From the NCBI GenBank assembly GCA_002344975.1, contig DDUV01000002.1, positions 17,559 to 23,445 of the forward strand: a DNA stretch of 5,887 bases, read 5' to 3'. This document shows positions 1 to 5,887 of the stretch, piece after piece; positions within the stretch are counted from its first letter, which is position 1; each line of letters starts with the position of its first letter. A model generated the notes under the pieces. The model made no database searches, was not told the origin of the DNA, and saw only the letters and a list, made by a program, of their open reading frames with translations. Both the position numbers and the translations under genes were made by a program. This stretch comes from Saprospiraceae bacterium UBA2329. Lineage in GTDB: Bacteria > Bacteroidota > Bacteroidia > Chitinophagales > Saprospiraceae.

Positions 1-105
1 CAGGGTGAAATCCGTTGTGGTTCCTGGCGGGAGCATGTTGCCGTTGTAATCAATCGTACTGCCGGGACAGGCTTGCAGCGCAACGGAGGAAGCAGTTTGA
101 GGGCA
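1..105 (-). repeat. First, truncated copy of a further repeat unit at the window edge (residues 1892-1926)
   Basis: The last visible residues read CPQTASSVALQACPGSTIDY, then NG, a Pro-Gly turn and TTTDFTL. In large Saprospiria-type proteins I recall a similar unit (ACPGST...YNG...GT..DFT..NAAGCDS) that is usually tandemly repeated. Only one incomplete copy is visible here, so the repetition itself is inferred, not seen. Confidence 0.4.
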
Positions 106-3100
106 GATCACCCGCCAGTAAAGCAATACCTCTACATCGCAGCCCGCCAGAATGGTATCTATGCGAGTCAGATCGGGCAGGAGGCCATCAGGCAAGGCTG
201 CGGCGTCTAACTGAATACTGTAAGAGGCTTGCGGCATATTGACAAAACTATACTGTCCGTCATTTTGAGACAAGATCGTATCTAATGGCATATTGCCGGA
301 GAGGAGCATGAAAGGGATATTGCTCAGCAAGGAATCTGTGGGGTCGAGTACCCCGTTGTTGTTTCTGTCCCAATATACAAAGCCCCGCAAGTCTCCTGAT
401 CCGTCAAAGAGGTCGAGCGTGAGCGGGTGCGAATCCGACGTGCAACCCTGTAAAGTAGTCATTCGCATGGAGTATTGGCCACTTTCTGTAATAACGATCT
501 GTGGCACGGAAGCGGAAGCCGGACCTTGTTCGTTGCCGTTGAACATCCATTGATAAGAAACGATATCCGGCACGGGAGGGAAACAAAGCGTATCGGGACG
601 GCAACGAATGTGGCAGCCGGAAGGAATAAGATTGATGGCCGGGCTGGGGAGGATATGATGCACGCTGCCCGTACTCACGCAGCCCCACTCGTTGGCGGCT
701 CTGACCTGCCAGGCGCCCGCGCGCGAGGTGGTCCATGTGGCTCCCGATGCTCCTGAAGACCAATCATACATGACGCCCGGCTGTATATTGGTTACGGCAA
801 AATGAACGGGAGTGCCTTCGCAAATGGGGCCGGACGGGGAAGCGGTTGTTGCGGGCATAAGCGGCAAGGGCCTGACGATGACGCGAAAATGTTCCGTGTA
901 AGCGCAGCCAGTAGCCGTTTCCGTCACACTTAACCAAACGTCGTGTTCTCCTTCGGGCAGGCGATTGTCGCGGCTGTCCGAAAATTCTATATACGGCCCC
1001 GGGAGGTCGGTGAACCAGCGATAAGTGTGTCCGGATTGCGCGCCGACCTCTAAAAACACATTTTCGCCGACGCACACCGATAATGAATCGTAGGTATAAG
1101 TTCTTGGAAAACCTTCCTCGTTGTACTCTATGGCTCGTATGGGCGCTCGCGGCGCCGGATTCACTTGTATGGCGGCCGGAGGCGGCTCGTAAGCGCACCC
1201 TGTTGCGCCGGTCAGATTTACTTTATAAACCCCGGATTGATGCGCCCAAATGCTTTCCGAAATTTCTCCGTTGCTCCAAAGCCATTGCGCTCCGCCCGGA
1301 GGCGCGGAGAGCAGGGTGCTGTCGCCTTCGCAGATGGGCGATTGGAAGGCGATATCGCCGCTGAGGTCGTTCACCTCAACCGTGATATTGCGTTGGAAGG
1401 AACGGGTACAGCCGTAAATGTTGACCGCATCCAAAGTTATGGAATGCAATCCCGGAGACTCATAGCGATGAAAAGGCTGTAAAGCTTGCGAAGCATTTGC
1501 ATTGCCGGAAGCAGGGTCGCCGAAATTCCAGTAAAAATTCACCACATCATTACTGAGTTGGGCATCGAAAGGCAGCGCAGTTGCTGCGCAAAGCGTCGTC
1601 GGCTCATCGAAAAAGGCCATTGCGGGCGGGCCGAATACCTCTACCGTATCGGCAAATGTAGAAACGCATCCGCTCTCGGCGGTCACGGTCAGCGTTACGA
1701 CGAAGTTGCCCGGAGAGGAAAAGACGTGCTCTGTATTGGCGCTGTCGTCGGTATTGGCCGGTCCGGAGGCGGGGTCGCCGAAGTTCCAGTGGTAAGCAAC
1801 AATGGTTTGCCCGGGAAGGAATGTACTCGCATCCGTCAGTAATACGGGTTCGCCGGCGCAGGCAGATTCATAAAAAAATCGGGCAGCCAACGGCACTGTG
1901 TCCACGCGGACGGCATAGCAAATTACAGGGGCGGGCGTCTCTACAATCCCCGCCAGGTATATGCCGAAATAGCCTGCCCTGCTAAAGGAGTGAGTAGGGT
2001 TTTCAAGTTCGGAAATATTGTTGCCACCTGATCCGGGGTCTCCAAAATTCCATTGCAATGAACCTGGAATCACATTTGTTGATTGGTTGGTATAATGGAA
2101 GGTATTGCAACTTGATGAAGGCTGTGAACCAATATTTATCAATGTATTGATGGGGCAATTTAGTCCCGGGTTGCCGCATGACCCGCCCGGGCATCCACCG
2201 GGAAAGCCGCCGCCACCGCTGATCGGATCGCAATAATGAAATAAGGTCAGCGTGTTGGAGAAGGCGCTGCAACCTGCGCCATCGGTTGCTTTTACAAAAT
2301 ATAAGCCGGTTTCTGTGGTGGGATATGTAGAGCCGACAGCGCCCGCTATGGGGTTTCCGTTGCGAAACCAGGCATAGGTCAATGTTATACCCGACTCTGT
2401 GGTATGCAAAATGGTGGGCGGATCGCCGGGGCAAATGCCTGTATTATTGGGGGTAGAGAGCGACACCTCCGGCACAGGGCGATTTCTTATGTCAAAAAGA
2501 GCGGTACTCCGGCAGTTGAAATCGTTTTTAACCTCTACCTGATAGTATCCTGCCGTCACTACTGCACGGGCGGAGTCGGAAACCAGGTGGTCGGCTGCGT
2601 CTTTCCAGATATAAGAGGCAAAAGGGGCCGTAGTTTGCACCGTTATGGTTTCGCCGGCGCAGAGGAAGGCAGGAACATTGACATGAGGTTCGGGTTTGGG
2701 GCGAATAAGGACCGGCACAGACAGATTTTGGCCACAAACCGACAAGTGTACTTCCGCAAGCCCCTCGGTGTGCCAATGTATCTCTATCTCGTGCGCATTG
2801 CCTACCCGATACACTGTGCCGGCTCCTGCCGGAGAAACCGACCAATTGTACTCCACTTGCTCCAACGCATCGGTGGCATACAGTGAACGCTCATCGGCAC
2901 AAGCTTCGCCGACGCCGGACAGCGACAACTCCGGCAGTGCAGATATCGGCAAGGCAATTGCAGGAGAGATACAACCACGGGCGCTTACCTGCCTGACCTG
3001 CACGCTGTGGCTCAACGGTTGTGTATCGCTCCATACGGCATTCACCGGATTGCCTCGCGCCGGCGCGCTGCCGCTGATACCGCTCCAAGACCATGCTGCC

Positions 3101-5778
3101 GTGTGGCCAGGCAACAGCCCCAGCGCCTGATATGTATAAGGAAGTTCCGGGCACACCTCGCTTGCTCCTGCTATGCCGGAGAGCGCCGGAGGCAGTTCCA
3201 ATACATGCACCGTCACCTCGTATGCGGGGATGCAATAATCATTGGGCGAGGCCGGCCGGGCAATCAGTCTGAAATAGCCCGTACCGAAATTCCATGCCAC
3301 CAAAGTTGTTGCTACGGCTGTACTGGAGGCCCAAACAACCGACCCGTCGGCAGCTACTGCTTCCCAATTGCACAACACATTGTTGCCGAAAATGACGCGC
3401 CGCGCCGCGTAGGTGCCGGACTCATTCAGGCACAGCTCTATTCTTCCGGAGACAAAAAATTCCGGATGTATGTCCACCCATATTGTATCCCTGCCGCCGC
3501 AGCCTAAATAACAGTTTTCATACTCCACCGCTACCCATTGTGGCTGAGAGCTGAACTGCCCGGCCCAAACCACATTGATTTCGTTAGTACCCTGCCCTGA
3601 TTGTATATTGCCCAATGACGAAACAGACCAGGTAAAGGAACTTCCGCCGAATGGCGTGATGACATAGCGGGCAGATTGACCCCGGCATACCTGCTCCGGG
3701 CCGCTTATGGGCGCGCCCTCGCTGATGATGGGAACGCGCATGATATTGGGTTCGGGACAGTAGTCGGCGGTAGTGCAATTATCCACCTGCAACTGGATGC
3801 TCCCTTCCGGGCCGCTGTGCCAGTCTATGGAGATAAAATTGTCTGTCGGGCCGCCACCGGCAGAGATCGTACCATTGGGGCTTACATCCCACAGAAAAGT
3901 GCCACAATCGGCGTCGGTGGTGTAAGTCACGGCAGTACCTTCGCATACTGTACCCCGGCAAGTCACGGTGGGTGCGATGGTCGGCGACACTATCACCGTT
4001 ACAAATGCGGTGTCGGGGCAATAGCATTCGTTCCAGACAATGAGCGCTGCCCGGAAAATACCTGCCTCGGCAAAAGTGTGCGTCGGATGTAGCATGGTGG
4101 AGGAGTTGCCGTCGCCAAAATGCCATTCAAAACCGGCTTCATCCGATGTGGTATTAGCAAAGCTCACGGTTTGCCCCCTGCATACGCGCAGGGTTTCGCC
4201 GTCCGGGGGAGGGCTTGTGTGGAACTCCGCTTCCGGCACCTCCAGAATATTGACACACCGGTTAAGTGTCGAAGTGCCCACAGTTGCCCGCACCACTCCC
4301 ATGCCTGCATTGCCCCACACCACCTCCACGCCGTAGCCGTTATGGTTGAGGGTGTAACGATCTGCCCCCGTTACCAACCAAGAGGGCGCAGTAGGGGATA
4401 TGTCCTCGCTCACTTGGTATTGAACGGTGGCGCCTTTGCACACTTTTTCACAACATGCCGGAGCGGTTCCTGACGTACCCATTTCAAGCGTGACGCGCCC
4501 CGAGCGGGTGTGGTATGAAAGAGGTTGTCCTTCGATGTTGAGTATCTCTATGGCCATAGGAGTATTACTGAAAACAATTTCTGAGGAGCAGTCTCCAGAC
4601 AAAATAGTAAAGCACAAATTGAATAGGGACGTTGCATCAAAAAACGTTATGCCCTCTACATGGGAACTGACCCACTCGAAGGTAATGAAGCCGGGAGTAA
4701 CCGTGCCCTGTGGTTGCGGCAGGCCCCAAGCTGAGGGTTCCAAAAGCTGAGACCCAACACTTAAAAAGCGCAGTTGTGTCGTGTCATACTGAATACTGAA
4801 ACGCAGGCTCCTGATATTCGTAAAGTTTTGAACAGAGACATTGGTGCATATATGCTGGCCGGGGATGACATTCGTCAGGTGAGCGATGCGCAGACGGGGT
4901 TCTGGTTGGGCCGTAGCGCCAAAACGCACCTCGCCCGGCTCGCTGTTGAAGGGCACATTTTGTGCGTTTGAATTGACCACCTCAATGGGGGACGGTGTGC
5001 CGCTGAATACTACCTGTGTGGAGTTGGCGCCGGCCAGTGCTGTAAAGCAAAGTGTAAAGAGCGTTGTCCCGTCAGGTAGCGATTCGCCGCTCAGGTCGAG
5101 GTCTGTCCAGCCTGCAACGATCTGTCCGGGCGCGGTCATTCCCGCCCCGCCGGTAGTAGGAAGCACAAAATTGCCGGGTATGGAAAATCCTGGTAAATCG
5201 GCCAGATGGCTTATTGAGTGGAATTGCAACATCTGAGGGTTGTAGTTGATGCTGAAACCGAGGCCTGCAATGTCTCTGAAATTTTGTGTTGTTACATCAA
5301 GGCATACTTGTTCGCTGGCAGTTGCATCTGCATCTTCCATAAGGAGGGTAAAGTCGTCAAACGGCGCTGGCCGGGAGTCTTCCGGGGCGCACAATGCCTG
5401 TGCATCGGAAGTAATTTCAAAGGATTCTTCGCAAGAACGCACTATGATGGTGACAGGGCGGATAGTAATAGATCCTATAGATGCATGAATAGTCAATGCC
5501 CCGCTATATGACGCAGGCAGATAAAACCATTTACAGTTCTCGTGTTCAAACTGAGCAGATGACAATCCCCACCAGCTAATCGGGGGGAGTGGAGAGGGGA
5601 GTGGATAGTCGGGATTCGCCGTCCGAATGCACAATTGAATCTCTTCACCTGCACATATCTCAGCCGGCGCTTCGATGTAATAGTATGGGTGTATGGGGGG
5701 GAATAGCTGGGCATGGGAAAAGCTAAGGGAAACAGCTAAGAGCATTCCGGAAAGGAGCAGGCGTTTTTGAGAGATCAT
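1..5778 (-). CDS. Giant secreted multidomain surface protein (cohesin-like, PKD, Ig-like and SdrB-like modules), 3' end beyond the window
   Basis: The frame is open from ATG at 5778 to base 1 (1926 codons, no stop), so only the N-terminal part is present. Residues 1-23 are a Sec signal peptide. An Ig-like module (24-140), two cohesin-like domains (141-432), PKD and PKD-like modules (435-1182), a Gly/Cys hinge (1183-1208), three FGDP-type PKD domains (1209-1465), four Cys-paired Ig-like modules (1470-1795) and an SdrB-like domain (1796-1890) follow. The start at 5778 is chosen because it gives a full signal peptide and lies about 20 bases below the predicted transcription start; the next Met (residue 12) would cut the signal peptide. 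There is no Shine-Dalgarno sequence, as is common in Bacteroidota. I see no catalytic motif. Families of this architecture serve as adhesins, stalks or matrix proteins. A type IX sorting domain or other anchor is expected but not visible. Exact substrate or partner is unknown. Confidence 0.95.
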   Translation of the reverse strand, partial: MISQKRLLLSGMLLAVSLSFSHAQLFPPIHPYYYIEAPAEICAGEEIQLCIRTANPDYPLPSPLPPISWWGLSSAQFEHENCKWFYLPASYSGALTIHASIGSITIRPVTIIVRSCEESFEITSDAQALCAPEDSRPAPFDDFTLLMEDADATASEQVCLDVTTQNFRDIAGLGFSINYNPQMLQFHSISHLADLPGFSIPGNFVLPTTGGAGMTAPGQIVAGWTDLDLSGESLPDGTTLFTLCFTALAGANSTQVVFSGTPSPIEVVNSNAQNVPFNSEPGEVRFGATAQPEPRLRIAHLTNVIPGQHICTNVSVQNFTNIRSLRFSIQYDTTQLRFLSVGSQLLEPSAWGLPQPQGTVTPGFITFEWVSSHVEGITFFDATSLFNLCFTILSGDCSSEIVFSNTPMAIEILNIEGQPLSYHTRSGRVTLEMGTSGTAPACCEKVCKGATVQYQVSEDISPTAPSWLVTGADRYTLNHNGYGVEVVWGNAGMGVVRATVGTSTLNRCVNILEVPEAEFHTSPPPDGETLRVCRGQTVSFANTTSDEAGFEWHFGDGNSSTMLHPTHTFAEAGIFRAALIVWNECYCPDTAFVTVIVSPTIAPTVTCRGTVCEGTAVTYTTDADCGTFLWDVSPNGTISAGGGPTDNFISIDWHSGPEGSIQLQVDNCTTADYCPEPNIMRVPIISEGAPISGPEQVCRGQSARYVITPFGGSSFTWSVSSLGNIQSGQGTNEINVVWAGQFSSQPQWVAVEYENCYLGCGGRDTIWVDIHPEFFVSGRIELCLNESGTYAARRVIFGNNVLCNWEAVAADGSVVWASSTAVATTLVAWNFGTGYFRLIARPASPNDYCIPAYEVTVHVLELPPALSGIAGASEVCPELPYTYQALGLLPGHTAAWSWSGISGSAPARGNPVNAVWSDTQPLSHSVQVRQVSARGCISPAIALPISALPELSLSGVGEACADERSLYATDALEQVEYNWSVSPAGAGTVYRVGNAHEIEIHWHTEGLAEVHLSVCGQNLSVPVLIRPKPEPHVNVPAFLCAGETITVQTTAPFASYIWKDAADHLVSDSARAVVTAGYYQVEVKNDFNCRSTALFDIRNRPVPEVSLSTPNNTGICPGDPPTILHTTESGITLTYAWFRNGNPIAGAVGSTYPTTETGLYFVKATDGAGCSAFSNTLTLFHYCDPISGGGGFPGGCPGGSCGNPGLNCPINTLINIGSQPSSSCNTFHYTNQSTNVIPGSLQWNFGDPGSGGNNISELENPTHSFSRAGYFGIYLAGIVETPAPVICYAVRVDTVPLAARFFYESACAGEPVLLTDASTFLPGQTIVAYHWNFGDPASGPANTDDSANTEHVFSSPGNFVVTLTVTAESGCVSTFADTVEVFGPPAMAFFDEPTTLCAATALPFDAQLSNDVVNFYWNFGDPASGNANASQALQPFHRYESPGLHSITLDAVNIYGCTRSFQRNITVEVNDLSGDIAFQSPICEGDSTLLSAPPGGAQWLWSNGEISESIWAHQSGVYKVNLTGATGCAYEPPPAAIQVNPAPRAPIRAIEYNEEGFPRTYTYDSLSVCVGENVFLEVGAQSGHTYRWFTDLPGPYIEFSDSRDNRLPEGEHDVWLSVTETATGCAYTEHFRVIVRPLPLMPATTASPSGPICEGTPVHFAVTNIQPGVMYDWSSGASGATWTTSRAGAWQVRAANEWGCVSTGSVHHILPSPAINLIPSGCHIRCRPDTLCFPPVPDIVSYQWMFNGNEQGPASASVPQIVITESGQYSMRMTTLQGCTSDSHPLTLDLFDGSGDLRGFVYWDRNNNGVLDPTDSLLSNIPFMLLSGNMPLDTILSQNDGQYSFVNMPQASYSIQLDAAALPDGLLPDLTRIDTILAGCDVEVLLYWRVICPQTASSVALQACPGSTIDYNGNMLPPGTTTDFTL
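109..393 (-). other. SdrB-like domain with calcium-loop motif (residues about 1796-1890)
   Basis: The segment begins GDLRGFVYWDRNNNGVLDP and continues with LLSNIPFMLLSG, an NDGQYSFVNMP strand and a YSIQLD strand. This is the order seen in SdrD B-like and carboxypeptidase regulatory-like domains: G.V..D.N.NG..D, then IP..L, then T..DG.Y.F..LP.G.Y.V. Residues 1804-1815 place Asp/Asn at positions 1, 3, 5, 9 and 12 of an EF-hand-like loop, so calcium binding is likely. In staphylococcal Sdr proteins B repeats form a calcium-stabilised stalk. Here it marks a change from Ig-like modules to the next repeat class. Confidence 0.8.
394..1371 (-). repeat. Four Cys-paired Ig-like modules (residues about 1470-1795)
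   Basis: Each module starts with a Cys strand and ends with a GC-type strand. The pairs are ICEGDSTLL (Cys1483) with ATGCAY; VCVGENVFL (Cys1569) with ATGCAY; ICEGTPVHF (Cys1653) with WGCVS; and CRPDTLCFPP (around Cys1722) with QGCTS. Between them are W strands (QWLWSNG, TYRWF, YDWSSG, YQWMFNG) and a G.Y/W.V strand (SGVYKVNL, AGAWQVRA, SGQYSMRM). The order matches SprB-like and other gliding/adhesin Ig-like repeats of Bacteroidota. One intramodule disulphide each is plausible. Function is inferred to be structural. Confidence 0.65.
1384..2154 (-). repeat. Three consecutive PKD domains with NFGDP signature (residues about 1209-1465)
   Basis: Three copies show the core LQWNFGDPGSG (Phe1245), YHWNFGDPASG (Phe1333) and FYWNFGDPASG (Phe1419), spaced 88 and 86 residues apart. 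Each has the downstream PKD strand: NPTHSFSRAGYFGIYL, EHVFSSPGNFVVTLTV and FHRYESPGLHSITLDAV. The usual FGDG is replaced by FGDP plus a short Ser/Gly/Asn-rich insertion, a variant common in Bacteroidota proteins. Copies 2 and 3 are closest, and their core DNA (about 1771-1790 and 1513-1532) is nearly identical, which suggests a relatively recent duplication or strong constraint. Confidence 0.85.
2155..2232 (-). other. Gly/Pro/Cys-rich hinge (residues 1183-1208)
   Basis: Between the PKD-like array and the FGDP-type PKD triplet lies a low-complexity stretch containing SGGGGFPGGCPGGSCG, with Cys at 1183, 1196, 1201 and 1208. It has no predicted strand pattern and is therefore likely a flexible or disulphide-stapled linker between two rod-like halves. 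No known family is recognised. Confidence 0.6.
2233..3981 (-). repeat. Array of PKD-like/Ig-like modules (residues about 600-1182)
   Basis: Roughly seven divergent modules of about 75-95 residues follow each other. Each starts with a Cys-containing strand: VCEGTAVTY (Cys612), VCRGQSARY (Cys698), LCLNESGTY (Cys783), VCPELPYTY (Cys876), ACADERSLY (Cys960), LCAGETITV (Cys1040) and ICPGDPPTI (Cys1116). Most then have an aromatic W strand (FLWDVSP, FTWSVSS, YNWSVSP, YIWKDA, YAWFRNG). Several have the later pattern NEINVVW or HEIEIHW, typical of the Bacteroidota PKD-like domain. The copies are too diverged to be a recent duplication. The expected role is a rigid extracellular stalk. Module borders are approximate. 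Confidence 0.7.
3988..4239 (-). other. Canonical PKD domain (residues about 514-597)
   Basis: The segment has the PKD hallmarks in order: AEFHTSPPPDGETLRVC (Cys533), VSFANTTS, then FEWHFGDGNSS with FGDG at 554-557, HPTHTFAEAGIFRAALIV, and a closing strand FVTVIV. FGDG followed by the HTF...G.F strand is the defining signature of the PKD fold, an Ig-like beta-sandwich found in extracellular proteins. It is the only visible PKD domain here that keeps FGDG; the three later ones have FGDP. It also carries an extra CYC pair (Cys585, Cys587). Confidence 0.85.
4483..5358 (-). repeat. Two tandem cohesin-like domains (residues about 141-290 and 295-432)
   Basis: The two copies align throughout. The opening strand is CLDVTTQNF (Cys159) in copy 1 and CTNVSVQNF (Cys311) in copy 2. 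The next strand is GLGFSINYNPQMLQF versus SLRFSIQYDTTQLRF. The late strand is LFTLCFTAL (Cys244) versus LFNLCFTIL (Cys389), and the closing strand is VFSGTPSPIEV versus VFSNTPMAIEI. The period is about 152 residues. This is the pattern of the cohesin/CBM-like beta-sandwich that occurs in many non-cellulosomal Bacteroidota surface proteins. In cellulosomes cohesins bind dockerins; here the ligand is unknown. The conserved Cys near the first strand and the Cys in the LCF strand could form one disulphide per domain. Family call is by eye. Confidence 0.75.
5361..5709 (-). other. N-terminal Ig-like/PKD-like module of the mature protein (residues 24-140)
   Basis: This segment opens with Pro/Tyr-rich sequence, then shows the ICAGEEIQLCI pattern (Cys42 and Cys50), an aromatic ISWWGL strand and a late RPVTIIVRSC strand. 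The CAGE-type Cys motif near the start and a second Cys near the end recur in the Ig-like modules further along the protein. I read it as the distal, exposed tip module. Its boundaries are approximate and I do not recognise a specific named family. Confidence 0.5.
5710..5778 (-). other. Sec signal peptide (residues 1-23)
   Basis: The first residues are MISQKR, a short basic n-region. They are followed by a hydrophobic stretch from Leu7 to Phe20 (LLLSGMLLAVSLSF) and a small-residue cleavage motif Ser21-His22-Ala23 before Gln24. This directs export across the inner membrane. There is no Cys at the +1 position, so it is not a lipoprotein signal. The mature protein starts with a Pro/Tyr-rich segment (PPIHPYYYIEAP). 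Confidence 0.9.
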
Positions 5779-5887
5779 GATGGCAGAGGTTTTTGTACAA
5801 ATGCAAATATACCAGATAGTCAGTGATTTGCGAATTTATTTTTTTGCAAACCACAGGCTATCAGTTAGTAGTGGGGCAAAAATAAAG
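5779..5887. other. AT-rich upstream intergenic segment
   Basis: The 109 bases upstream of the start codon are clearly more AT-rich than the coding region. Apart from the promoter, the segment holds a perfect 10-base palindrome TTTGTACAAA (5792-5801) beside the predicted transcription start and a loose inverted repeat TTTGC/GCAAA (5827-5831 and 5846-5850). No start of a divergent gene and no stem-loop with a T-run good enough for a terminator were seen. Confidence 0.5.
5804..5834 (-). promoter_or_regulatory. Bacteroidota-type sigma-A promoter for the giant surface protein
   Basis: Read on the minus strand, TATATTTG (5811 to 5804) matches the Bacteroidota -7 consensus TAnnTTTG exactly. TTCG (5834 to 5831) lies 19 bases upstream and matches the -33 element TTTG at three of four positions, with the spacing expected for this phylum. 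Transcription would start near 5797-5799, giving a leader of about 20 bases before the ATG at 5778. The surrounding bases are AT-rich compared with the coding region. The call rests on consensus match and position only. Confidence 0.7.

Noticed and set aside
764..1198. Minus-strand reading frame of 144 codons in a different frame
   Set aside because: It overlaps the giant gene out of frame, is rich in Arg/His/Ser, and has no supporting motif; the in-frame translation here shows Cys-paired Ig-like modules.
2404..2886. Plus-strand reading frame of 160 codons
   Set aside because: It is wholly antisense to the minus-strand gene, which here encodes well-formed Ig-like modules. Its translation shows no domain or compositional sense, and no promoter or ribosome site precedes it.
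3007..3507. Plus-strand reading frame of 166 codons, the longest complete frame on that strand
   Set aside because: Arg/Cys/Ala-rich composition typical of a shadow frame opposite a GC-rich gene; the opposite strand carries recognisable PKD-like modules.
4483..5358. Cellulosome scaffoldin
   Set aside because: Cohesin-like domains are present, but there is no carbohydrate-binding module, no convincing dockerin pair and no glycoside hydrolase in the visible part; PKD/Ig-like modules dominate.
5493..5714. Minus-strand frame of 73 codons starting MPSYSPPYTH
   Set aside because: It is a +1 shadow of the N-terminal module; the real frame has the signal peptide and promoter.
5827..5850. Inverted repeat TTTGC/GCAAA as a terminator of an upstream gene
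   Set aside because: Arms are only five bases, mostly AT, with a 14-base AT-rich loop; it overlaps the -33 element and does not look like an intrinsic terminator.

Overview
The window is almost entirely one very long, incomplete gene on the minus strand. Its ATG is at 5778 and the frame stays open for exactly 1926 codons to base 1, with no stop. The protein therefore continues past the left edge, and its C-terminus is not visible. It begins with a clear Sec signal peptide and is built from beta-sandwich adhesion-type modules, so it reads as a giant secreted or cell-surface protein. I saw no RNA gene, mobile element, CRISPR array or second credible coding sequence. All plus-strand reading frames are antisense shadows.

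The organism is very probably a member of Bacteroidota. The promoter matches the Bacteroidota sigma-A pattern (TAnnTTTG as the -7 element), there is no Shine-Dalgarno sequence, and the module mix is typical of that phylum: cohesin-like pairs, PKD, PKD-like Ig folds with CxG...GC cysteines, and an SdrB-like domain. The last visible residues (ACPGSTIDYNG, then GTTTDFTL) resemble a repeat I associate with Saprospiria-type giant surface proteins. That narrower placement is inference from memory.

Layout in the direction of transcription (right to left): promoter and short leader (about 5834-5779); signal peptide (residues 1-23); Cys-containing Ig-like N-terminal module (24-140); two tandem cohesin-like domains (about 141-290 and 295-432); a PKD-like module (435-513); a canonical PKD domain with FGDG (514-597); a run of PKD-like/Ig-like modules (600-1182); a Gly/Pro/Cys-rich hinge (1183-1208); three PKD domains with FGDP instead of FGDG (1209-1465); four more Cys-paired Ig-like modules (1470-1795); an SdrB-like domain with an EF-hand-like loop (1796-1890); and the start of another repeat unit at the edge (1892-1926).

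No enzymatic domain is visible. The likely role is a long stalk or adhesin for attachment, matrix formation or gliding, with the cohesin-like pair displayed near the N-terminal tip. If it is a type IX secretion substrate, the sorting domain would lie outside the window.
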